Assembly (NCBI GenBank): GCA_033297205.1
Contig: MU859069.1
Coordinates: 124,001-188,000, forward strand
DNA: 64,000 nucleotides
Source: Pseudoneurospora amorphoporcata
Taxonomy: Eukaryota > Ascomycota > Sordariomycetes > Sordariales > Sordariaceae
Direction of reading: 5' to 3'
The number at the start of each line of letters is the position of its first letter. The first letter of the stretch is position 1. Under the pieces are notes generated by a model. The model searched no databases, had not been told where the DNA came from, and was given only the letters and a program-made list of their open reading frames with translations. Of this stretch, positions 10,701 to 20,300 are shown piece by piece. A program made the translations under genes and the position numbers.

Positions 10701-12326
10701 TGATCCTGTGCACCTCGCCGTCGTCACTGTCTTGGGATTTTATTACAAGCCGCGGATGCTCACCAGCTCAAGTGAGTCCGGCAGTTGCAATTGGTGCCAG
10801 CACAGTGGTTCAAGAATCTATCTGCCATTATCCGCCGCGGCAACCTATAGGTACTTGAATAACACAACAAAAGCATCTCGAGGCTAGCTGCCGGCAGTTC
10901 TAACCAAGTTTTGTTTTATTTCTCCTGCACCATACACGACATGCTCGTTTCTTTACACAGCATAAATGATCAAAACGAAAGGGAAACTCTCGATAAGCGG
11001 TCAAAACCAAAGTTGGTTTCTTGTTGTCCTATTCCTCGTCGGCGAGAGTCATCAACCAAGTCAATATCTCGGCTTCCTTCCCGCTCCCGGATGTGGACTT
11101 GTACGGCCCATGGTTGAGGCTCTGTCCCCAAGTTCAAGTTCGGATGACATTATCAATTTGACATGTCAACTTCACCACCAACGGTCCGGCCCATGCCTGG
11201 AGTGCTCGGTCTGGCTGCCTATGTGGCTGCCTAGTTGCATGCCTACACTACCCACCAGATGTGCATATCTGCCAAGTGGAAGTATGCCTAGGTGTGACTA
11301 TCTATGTAGGACCCAAGACTTCGAAACCGTTGGTTTTTTTGTGCAGATTTCACCATAGATCCTTTTTTTCGACTGTTCCCTCTTGTCCAAAACACCAGCC
11401 GTCTAAAACACTCAATGTTGTTTGTCAGTTTCAGGAATTCCAGGAGTGGCTTCAAGAGCGGGAAAAGGCCATATGCATGGTTGATCATCGCAAACCATGC
11501 CGAACATAGACATAGACCACAAGTCTGTCTGTCAGCGTCGACGAATTTCCACGGTCAATGAGTCAGATCTACAATGTTGTTCGAGAAGATACGCAGTAAA
11601 TGCCTGCGCGAGTGCGGCGAAGCTTAGACTTGGTGATACCGAATCGCTCAGCCTCTTGGACATGAGAAACATGGCCATCTACTTATCTCTCGTTTGTTTA
11701 TATAATGCACGACAATGTCCAGACACTTGACTCTATGGAAATATCAACAACGATTGTCCAACATCTCAGCTGTGCACAGGCGCGTCAGACTGTCGCCACT
11801 CTTTTCAGCTTTTGCGGTCCGGAAACACCATTCATTATTTTTGCTGCACGAAGTCAGGACGTCCAATTTTTGATATAAACTGGCTACATAAGGGAAAATC
11901 GCAGATTGCGCTTGGGTGCTTAGGCTTTCTATATCCAACCGCCTTTATCGCACTGTTCCTGGGTCAGGGTCCAGTCTCCGATATCGTCATCTCAACTTCA
12001 TTACCCACGGACTATTGCGGACTATAGACTGACTAGTCTACTGGACGAAACAAACAACATAACAACAACAACAACAACAACACCACTTACTGACGATAAC
12101 AACCTACTAATTTACCGTCTCTAACTTCTCAAACTCGAGAAATCAGCCAATCATCATATCTCTCGAAACCTGAGATTCCACCACTTACTATACTCCCCAA
12201 ACAACTTACCACCACCCAACCCACATCGTTTCTTCTGCATCTCAAACCCTCGAGAGAGATCGGGCAGATTCCCCCCCGACATACTTCCCGGGCCCCCCCT
12301 CCCCCACAAGTTTGTTTGTCACAAAA
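7713..12326. other. 4.6-kb stretch without a convincing gene
   Basis: Contains the promoter of the 14-3-3-like gene on its left and the leader of the cysteine-rich gene on its right (pyrimidine-rich, about 12100-12320, with an AAC microsatellite at about 12058-12082). Between them are only short overlapping frames of random appearance on both strands, including one of about 180 codons from 9220 that resembles nothing I know. Base composition is ordinary and no transposon ends were seen. It could be a long regulatory region, non-coding RNA or relic DNA. Confidence 0.45.
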
Positions 12327-12569
12327 ATGTGTCAATACTACGCCCACGCCTTCACCTGCAAACACGTCTCCCTCACCTTCGCCCGCTTCTGTCCCTCCGC
12401 CAGCATGATCCAGACCCGCTGCGGCGAGCGCGAGATTTGGCAGACGATTCGCATGGCCGAGTCTTGCGACGAGTGTAAAGGGGGTGGTCGTATTGGTGGT
12501 GAAAATTGGATGCAGGACGGAAGTCTCGGTATTGCGGTAAATACGACCGGGACGGGGTGTAGGAAGTGA
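12327..12569 (+). CDS. Small cysteine-rich protein, function unknown
   Basis: 80-residue intronless frame starting at the second in-frame ATG (acaaaaATG, a good fungal context). Cysteines lie at positions 2, 11, 22, 32, 47, 50 and 78, with His 7 and His 13. The motif MCQYYAHAFTCKHVS, followed by C, C and CDEC, looks like a small zinc-binding module and resembles short uncharacterised fungal proteins with the same MCxYYxHxxxCKH opening (recollection, not a search). There is no signal peptide, so a secreted effector is unlikely. A long pyrimidine-rich leader precedes it, and a purine-rich tract with 20 A (12688-12707) follows about 120 bases after the stop. Confidence 0.6.
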   Translation: MCQYYAHAFTCKHVSLTFARFCPSASMIQTRCGEREIWQTIRMAESCDECKGGGRIGGENWMQDGSLGIAVNTTGTGCRK

Positions 12570-13067
12570 CGTGGATGGGACATGTTCTGTCTTATTGCCT
12601 ACCTAAGAAGGAGTTTGTGTGTTTCTGTTGTGTGTGTGAGTGTGAGAAAGTGGGAGAGATAGAAGAGAGGGAAAGAGGAAAAGAGGGAAAAAAAAAAAAA
12701 AAAAAAAGAAAGCAAAAGTAGTGCCGCTGCTGCTGGTTAGAGTTGGCCGGGAATGACCCGAAGGAGGCGATTTGGGTCCTGCGCGTTGGGAACCTGTTGT
12801 TGCTTGTTATGTTAAGGGCCCGTTGCTTTCTTAGGTCGGGACCCTGCTGTTGTTTGTTATTTTTCGAAACCAGTTGCTTCACGCCATGAAGTATGAAAGC
12901 AATTCAAGCTCCGCGGAGGTGCAGATATAGGGTCGGAGTTTCGGGGGAGGCTTCGTTCGGCGTCAGTGTCCGTTGGGTATAAGTACCTATGCATGTACTT
13001 GTGGCGAGTGTCCGCATCGCGTGATCAGTCGTGGTCAAAAGCTTGGATTGCTCATTGTCGAAATTCT
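12570..13067. other. 3' flank with purine tract and poly(A)
   Basis: Holds TG repeats (about 12612-12645), a GA-rich purine tract, and a run of 20 A at 12688-12707. This is probably 3' UTR plus spacer. No gene was seen. Confidence 0.5.
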
Positions 13068-13268
13068 ATGGATAGATTTATACGGATTAAACCGGTATAG
13101 ATCTGCACCTTCGTAGGCGAGAAACTCCTCGTCAAGCCGGGCTCATAACCTTCGTATCGAGCCAACGTTGTACCGGGGGAATATTTCGACGAGTTTGACG
13201 AAAACCACGAGTTTCTCGCCTACGAAGGTGCAGATCTATACTGGTTTAATCCGTATAAGTCTATCCAT
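13068..13268. repeat. Inverted repeat with 60-base arms (foldback)
   Basis: Arms 13068-13127 and 13209-13268 are reverse complements at 58 of 60 positions; both differences are transitions. The spacer is 81 bases. The right arm lies inside the open frame at 13149-13628 and the left arm encodes the same peptide (FLAYEGADLY) on the other strand. A piece of one coding sequence has therefore been duplicated head to head. Confidence 0.9.
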
Positions 13269-13628
13269 TGCCTTCTTCAACCAGAGAAACACTTTCCTAT
13301 CGAGGTCTTCTGCGAGCAGTGGACTTGTTTCCGTTATACCTTTAACGAAAGGTGTTATTCGGAATCAAAACGAAGATATCCAGATACCCCTTCGAACCTA
13401 TCTTGGATTTCTTCCCTTCCCTATAGCCTTGAGCTGGAAAACTCTTCTCTGGAAAGCTTTCAGGTGTTGGGATTGTACACTTGGGATTGGGAATCCTATT
13501 TTGAGCACCGTTCTCTGGATTTCCTTTCCGGAAATACCGCCGAGCTAGACAACTGGTCTGTTGTTTCAAACGAAGCAAGAGCTTGGGAACTTCTTTCTAC
13601 TATAGTAGAGGGAGACGGTTGGCATTAG
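13149..13628 (+). pseudogene. Unknown open frame without start codon, probably a gene relic
   Basis: 159 sense codons are open from the stop at 13146-13148 to TAG at 13626-13628, with no ATG at the 5' end and no obvious splice acceptor giving one. The composition is protein-like: it is rich in Trp, Tyr, Phe, Glu and Ser (EYFDEFDENHEFLAYEG, CEQWTCFRYTF, LYTWDWESYFEHRSLDFL). I do not recognise the family. The head-to-head copy of its early part at 13068-13127 suggests rearrangement. It may be the last exon of a lineage-specific gene or a transposon-derived fragment. Confidence 0.4.
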
Positions 13629-14552
13629 GCGATTTCTCACCGCACCACAGCCAGGTTTTCACTATTGGTCGTCTAATAGACTAGAATTGTTTCTGTCAGC
13701 ATTTTGGGGGGTACTTGGGGATGGCTTACCTGTAGATTTCCGGGTTTCTTTCTTCGGGGGGTTTTTGGAGTTGGTGTCGGTCGGGCAACACCTGAAGGGA
13801 CAGGATGTTTTCTTTTTGTGACTAGGAGAGCTAGATAGGACACAAGTAAAAACCCACATTGGTTGGGGGTGGACTTGATTTTTTTCTAAAAAAAAAAATA
13901 AAAATCAAAAAATACATGGTTATTACTCGTTTCCTATCTAGTTTCTACTCGTCAGGGCTCGAAATGCCTCTGACTTTGGCTAATAGTCTGAGGCGCTTCA
14001 AGCCTAGACGAGTAGTCCTCCTAGTTACAAAGGAAATTCTCCTCTTCCTTCCCCCTTTTTGGGGTCGTCCCGTTCGGGTTGATACTCAAATGACCCTCAG
14101 GGACCCATCATCTGAAACTTACATCGGCTTGAGCCGATAGTCCCTCTAAGAAGCCAGCGCACTGCCAAAGCAATACGGGCTGTGGGGGTAGGGGGGGGAT
14201 GCTTTAGGTGATTTCCCCCTTTGCAACTGTTAATGTTCCACGAAAGTACGGCCCCCGCGGCAGTAAGAAAAACAAAGAAAACAGAACAACGAGTGTGAGT
14301 GTTGCGAGGGCCGTGGGCGTGCTCCTCTGGCTGACCGGTGCTAACGTCGTGTTCCTCAGCCCCGGCAGCATTTGTCGTGTATGTTGGTTGTAGTGTCCAT
14401 TCGAGGCAGTACAGATCGGCTCAAAAGCCCGATGACAGTGGTCATTTACATCTCCGGATCATTCCACTCTGTAACTTTTCCACCGCATTCGTCGTCTGAG
14501 TCTCCTGCTCGGTGTAGAAGTCGACAAGCTGGTCTTGCTGATGTTGTAGATG
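13629..14552. other. Spacer, no gene recognised
   Basis: 924 bases. A frame at 13859-14140 and others have low-complexity or random composition. A short A run lies at about 13889-13898, and G/C homopolymer patches occur near 14183-14200. The right end is probably the 3' UTR of the minus-strand gene ending at 14553. Confidence 0.45.
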
Positions 14553-15833
14553 TTACTGCTCTTGCTCGAAAGCGTAGCGGTAATGATCCTGAAGCAGGTC
14601 CTGACCCTGTTCGTAGTGGCCGTGGTCGTGGTTATGACACTGGTTGTGGTCGTGGTCCGGGTCTTCGCCATCGTCCTTGGGTGATGGGTAGCCCATGTCC
14701 GATACGTCGTAACCCTCGTCCTCATACTGGGGTGGGTGGTGATAATGCTGCTGCTGGGGCTGGCCTACTCCCTCGGGAGCTGGGGTCTTATTGTTCCGTC
14801 TGTTCTGTTTAGAGAGCGACAAAGACCCCAAAACTGTCCGCGTAGCTTCCACGGACTGCTCCTTGTGGCCGGGAGAAACCGAACCAGGAGCCGCCGAGTT
14901 TTGTTCGAGTTGAGGATGGCGCATGCGTTGTAGTGCCTCTGTTGCCACTCTGGCGGTCGGGGCAGAAGTATGCCCATGTTGTCTGATACAATGATGGTCA
15001 GTAATATTACTTCTTCTCGGAAAATCGCAATCTAAGGGGAGAGAAGAGTCGTACTTAAATTGGTCCAGGCGTTCCCAGATCGGCCTGTTTTGCTCGCGCA
15101 AGGCTTGTCTCGCATTTCTCATGTCGGCGAAAGCGTCGCAGGATTTAGACTGAGCGTCACCAGGAGTAGCCAAGAACGAGGCGGCGGCGGCGGCAGTGGA
15201 GGAAGAAGAGGAAGAAGCAGAAGCGTCAGTCTCTCTGGGAGGATTGACAGTCTCGCGAGGATTTTCCTCTGCAAGCCCAGGTATCATGATAGCTTGGTGC
15301 TCCTTCCTCATCCTCTCTCTACCAGCTTTGGTGTCGGGACCCAGATAAGGCTTGCCAGCCTCCCAAGCCGCAACCAGGAGCTCCTTGTTCTGCCGAATAA
15401 ACTCGACAATCTCTTTCACCTCGTGACAAACGTCGTCGCGCCAGATGTCCGCGACCTCCTCCATGTCCTCGTCGGTGCAGTCAGGATGTCCGAGAGCGAT
15501 ACTCAGCACGTGTCTGATACGGGCCATCCACTCGCCCAGGTCGGAGGTGATGAAAGGATCGAAGTCCCGGCAGACAGCCGAGGGTGCTTGGAAGATGGCC
15601 CTTGGTTGGGGACCATCTTGGGAGCGAGTGGAAGCTGGGGCAGCAGCAGGGGCGGAGACGGAGGAGGCGGCAGAGGCGTCGCTCTGGTTTCCAAGCCGGA
15701 GGTGGGCGCTGAAGATTTCTGCCACCGAATCCATCCTCAGGAGGTTCGGAGGCAGGGCCTCTATTCCGCCCACGGCGCGGGCGAGGAGCTGCTGTGCCCT
15801 GTATATTGCATGCTCATCCAGTGGAAAGAGCAT
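14553..15833 (-). CDS. Hypothetical protein with low-complexity C-terminus
   Basis: 426-codon frame starting MLFPLDEHAIYRAQQLLARA. The N-terminal 190 residues look folded and helical (FDPFITSDLGEWMARIRHVL, EVADIWRDDVCHEVKEIVEF, NKELLVAAWEAGKPYL). The rest is Ser/Ala-rich, then Gln/His/Asp-rich, with an unusual His-Asp cluster (PDHDHNQCHNHDHGHYEQ) near the end. A likely intron at 15054-14983 (GTACGA ... TTACTGACC ... CAG) is 72 bases and open in frame, so the protein is 426 residues unspliced or 402 spliced. The family is not recognised. The His/Asp cluster could bind metal, but that is only a composition-based guess. Confidence 0.6.
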   Translation of the reverse strand: MLFPLDEHAIYRAQQLLARAVGGIEALPPNLLRMDSVAEIFSAHLRLGNQSDASAASSVSAPAAAPASTRSQDGPQPRAIFQAPSAVCRDFDPFITSDLGEWMARIRHVLSIALGHPDCTDEDMEEVADIWRDDVCHEVKEIVEFIRQNKELLVAAWEAGKPYLGPDTKAGRERMRKEHQAIMIPGLAEENPRETVNPPRETDASASSSSSSTAAAAASFLATPGDAQSKSCDAFADMRNARQALREQNRPIWERLDQFKYDSSLPLDCDFPRRSNITDHHCIRQHGHTSAPTARVATEALQRMRHPQLEQNSAAPGSVSPGHKEQSVEATRTVLGSLSLSKQNRRNNKTPAPEGVGQPQQQHYHHPPQYEDEGYDVSDMGYPSPKDDGEDPDHDHNQCHNHDHGHYEQGQDLLQDHYRYAFEQEQ

Positions 15834-17306
15834 AATTGATGCCTTGTGCTACTATTGTGGAGGAAGAAGAAGGATGGAAAGGCAGATAGCATGACGATTA
15901 TTGCGGTTGGTGTGGCCGAGCTGGTAGGTGACGGCCTTGTTGCCGGTGTTGGTAATCTCCAATCTCAAAAGGGGCTTTGATGTGTTCCGTGACGTTGATG
16001 GAAATGGGGGAGAGGTCGGGAAGTCTATTTGGAGTGCGGCGGTTTGGGGTGATGAAGAAAAGAAGGATGAAGGGAGAGAATTCACTTATACCTAACGTGG
16101 CAATGAGAGAATCAAGCGCTGAAACACAGACCTAGGACTTCTACAAGATGGTATTCTGAGGCCGGCATATTGAATTTCAAATCACGAGCTTTGAGCAATG
16201 CTGGGAAACCTGTTGGACTTCGAACATGGCCCTCGCAGATCCGGCAGACGCATTGTAGATAACGTGTGTCTCTATCCACTAGGTGCGGACGCCGGCACTG
16301 GCATCCCACTCGCCGGACCGTACGGCCATTCCGATGCTTGGCTTTTTTTGTAAGCGTCGGTATATGGTGGTGCCGCTGGGGCAATTCTTGTTGTTTAGCC
16401 GTGTAGAGGTAGTCTGCACGTCTGCAGGCATGATACTATAGATGTGCTTCATACCGAAGAACCTTGATGATACAAGATGTATGCAGCTTAGCACTGCCCT
16501 CTTGTTAAACCAGCAAAGCTCGGCTTTACGAAGAAGCCGATGTTCACAAACACCGAACGAACTTCATGACTGTATCTCATGATTTTTGAGGTCGAGCGAG
16601 CCAAAGGCAGGCTACTGGAAACGAACACAGGATGTGCCACCTGGAAATTGGATGTCCATAGCTTAGGCGGTACGGTATTTCCCAACTGATGCTTTTCGAG
16701 TCTCGACAGCTCGACATGTTCGGATATCCTTCGATCGCTCGAGATCGGAGTCGCTTCTCAAAAGATCTTGGACCCAACGGGTAAAAGCGATAACAAGGCG
16801 AAGGGGTAGGAACCAGATTAATTGGAAGAGTCAGAAGTGGAAGTGGGAATGCCACGCCTGGTTTGGCTTAACTACAAGAAATTGGTACTGAGTGTACGTT
16901 TTGTTGCACTGATATGTGCATTTTGGAGCATTTGGCGCCGACCAAGCTGCTGCAAACAAGAAAACCATGCGCAGCCGCATATCATACGTCTTCTGAGGCT
17001 TCGTCATCAACTGAGTTTCGAAAACAAGTACATTATTTTGCTGCTACATGCTTCCTGACACGGTTCCAACTTCCAAGCCACTACAAAAACCCCTCTTCTT
17101 TGCTTTCTCAGAAACTGTGGCAGTCGTGACCGACCAGACTTCATGGATGCTGAGGTATTCATTCCAGATCCTTCGATGCATTATTCCCTTTTCCACTCTT
17201 CAACCTCCCATAAATCAACAACAACTCTATCACTTCGGCTTTTTTTTTCGTCTTATCATCCTTTTCTTCAAGTTCACCAAGCACTCTTCTCCTTCCATTC
17301 CCTCTC
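15834..17306. other. Spacer between two minus-strand genes
   Basis: 1.47 kb. It holds the promoter of the upstream hypothetical gene, a possible subtilase relic (listed separately), and the 3' flank of the giant repeat gene, which is rich in pyrimidines on the plus strand around 17160-17400. No intact gene was seen; a Cys-rich frame near 16112-16384 has no ATG of its own. Confidence 0.45.
15905..16055 (-). pseudogene. Possible relic of a subtilase Fn3-like domain
   Basis: On the minus strand one frame reads LRLEITNTGNKAVTYQLGHTN, and the frame just before it reads ISINVTEHIKAP. Joined across a one-base slip these resemble the Fn3-like segment C-terminal to the protease domain in fungal subtilases (pattern: NDTEHFK, then KNTGNKAVTY). 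No catalytic domain is nearby. This is pattern recognition only, and chance similarity is possible. Confidence 0.3.
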
Positions 17307-20300
17307 CTACTTACTCCTCCTATACGCTCCCCCAACTTCATCATCCGCCCACCCCTCCACTATTTTCGCCTCCCTCTCCCCTTCCTTCACTTTCGCTCTC
17401 AACACCTTCGGATCCACCATCCTTCCTCCCGTGGCGCTCGCAAACTTGGCTTGCAAGTCAAACCACTTCTCTTTGGAAGCAGAAGAGCGATCGTACTGAT
17501 CGTGCAGAGCGATGAGCACCCAGCAGTCTCGGAGGGAAAAATCGCGGTCGGGCTTGGGCTGGGGAAGAGGCTGGCGAGAGGACATGGCGTTGAAGATGAC
17601 TTGGCGGTAGAGGGATTGCACGTCTTCTTCGGAGAGGCTGGTTCTACTGCATTGCGCGCTGCGTTGGCCGGCTTGGTATGAAGGACCGCCGGGCGGTTTC
17701 GTCTTGGTGGTAGCGGGTTTGGGGGCGTCCGTGTCCCAGGTATTCCACGGCGCAAAATCATCGCGGGATGGGTATTGATCGTGAGGGGGGTGGTTGTACA
17801 ATGGGAGGATAGTCGTGTGAGCTTGAGTGTTGGTCAAGTAACCGGGTGGGTGAGGAGTGTCCGCGTAAGGAGTAGAAGGGTAGCGACCAGGAGGACCCGA
17901 GTACGGGGTAGGGGTTTTGGGATGAACTGGAACTGGTGCATGGTAGTGGTCCACGACGGGAGGGAAGCCGGAGAGGCCGGTGGGTGCTACATCTCTATTG
18001 TAGCCGGGCAAGTCTGTGACCGTGTGGATGTTGAGGGCGTTCTGGTTGTCTTCCTTGTCGGCGTTGTTGTTGGCCGGTTTGGTACCATCCCAGGGCTCGG
18101 TACAGTTTGCGGCCCATGGGGGAAGGCCTCCTTTGAAGGGGTTGGAGCCATCACTGCCAGGTGCCTTGTTGTTGTTCTTCGGATCTCCTGTGATCCGACC
18201 GTAATTCCCCCAGCCTCCGTTGTTGCTGGGCGGCTTGCCATGATTAGAACCTGCCGCGGAGCCTGCGTCGCTGATGGGCTTGTTGTCATTGCCGTGGTTT
18301 GAACCTGCGGCCCAGCCACTGTTGCTCGGTGCCTTGGTACAATCTGCCTTCCAGCCAGCGGCAGCTCCGAGTCCAGGAGTCCAATCTCCCTTATTGCTGG
18401 GTGGCTTGTTGCTACGAGGTTCGTCGTTCCTCGCCATGCCTCCAGCCCACTCATCCTTCTCGGGGGCTTTGAAGCTCGGGGTAGAGACTCGGTCCAATCC
18501 TCTATCCCAGTCATTGCCGTTTCCAGCAGCCGCTGCATTAGGACCGGAGTTCCAACCATATTGCTCCCCGGATGGTCTGTTGTTGTTGTTGAAGTTACCA
18601 GCTGACTTATGTCCCGCATTCCTACCCGGCTTTCCGTTGTTGCTGGAAGGTTTCTTCCACATATCATAGCCCTTGTCCACCGGCTCTTCATCGACACGAG
18701 TCAATCCTTGCTTCCAATCTTTGGCAGAAGCAGAAGATCTGGCGGCGGGGCTTCGACCTCTGGTAATCTTGTCGAGCGCCTTCTCACGTAGACGTAACTC
18801 TTTGACCTCGGGCGGAGTAGAAATAGCAGGCCAACCGCCCTCGGCCGTGCCCCATTCCCCTTTTTCTTCAGGTAGATGAGGTAGACTAATCGATCCTTTC
18901 CAGCCCTCCACTTTTTTGGCAGTGCGAATCCGCTCGCTTTCTGTCGGTGAACCGTATTCCCAACTTTTAGGAGTGCCGGGGGGCGGCGCATTGTTGTTGC
19001 TGGGGGTGGGGGGGTTGCTAATGCCCTGAAGAGGCGGAACGAAATCCCTGGGACCCCAGCCCGAGTTGCTAGGCAGTTTGTAGTCCGGGTTTTGTTGCGC
19101 AACACCCCATTTCTCGCCGGAGGCTGGACGTGATTTCCAACCGTCGGACGGTTTGTTGTCACCTCGGACAGAACCCGCAGCTGCTGAAGGGGGCCTCCAG
19201 TTATTGTCACTACCGCCTGTATTCCAACCCATATCCATGTCCATACCCTTCTCGGGATGCTGCTGCTTGTTCTGGTTCTCCAACAACAACAACTTGTTAG
19301 CCATGTTCTCCATTTTCAAAACCAAAACTTCCGCATCCAAACGCTGAAACTTCTCCTCACTGACTCGTTCTTTCAAAGCTTGGATCTCCTTATCCTTCCT
19401 ACTGATCTCTTTTTCCATAGACTTGTTGGCCTTCGGGTCATGGTCACCCTTTTGAGAGCCGCTTCCACTTGCACGGTTTGAACCACCATCACTGTTGTTG
19501 CTAGGCGGCTTGAAGAAGCCATCATTCGAACTTGAACCCCATCCTCCTCCTCCGCTGTTGCTGGGAGGATTGTTGCCTTGATTCGAACCTCCTCCGCCCC
19601 AACCGCCGCCGTTGTTGCTGGGCGGTTTGGTGCAATCTGCTGCCCAACCATCGCCAAAGACGGGTCCTTGGTTCCAATCTGTGTTATTGCTGGGCGGCTT
19701 GTTGCTGGGTGGTTTGTTGCCACTGTTCGAACTGGAACCCCAGCCTCCTCCGCTGTTGCTGGGAGGCCTGCCGTAATTCGAACCTCCGCCCCATCCATCA
19801 TTGCTAGTAGGCTTGGTATTACCGCTGTTGCTAGGTGGTCTGTTGCCACTGTTCGAACTGGAACCCCAGCCTCCACCTCCATTGTTGCTGGGGGGATGAC
19901 CGTGATTTGAGCCTCTAGCAGACCCTGCATTGGAAGGAGGTTTGTTGTAGTTATGGTTCCCTTGATTAGAGCCCGAAGCCCAACCGCCGTTGTTGTTGTT
20001 GTTTCCTTGATTCCAACCTGAACCCCAGCCGTCGTTGTTGTCTTGACCTAGACCTGAGTTCCCCCAGTCGCCGTTGTTGCTGGGCGGTTTGTTGCCACTG
20101 TTCGAACTAGGACCCCGGTTTCCGCTGTTACTGGGAGGATTGTTGTTGCCGCCGTGATTTGAACTACCGCTGTTGCTAGGAGGCTTGGTGTTATGGTTGT
20201 TCCCGTGGTTCGAGCCTCCGTTGTTGTTCCAACCTCCGCTGTTACTGGGAGGCTTATTACCTTGATTCGAGCCCGAAGGCCAGCCGCCGTTGTTGTCTTG

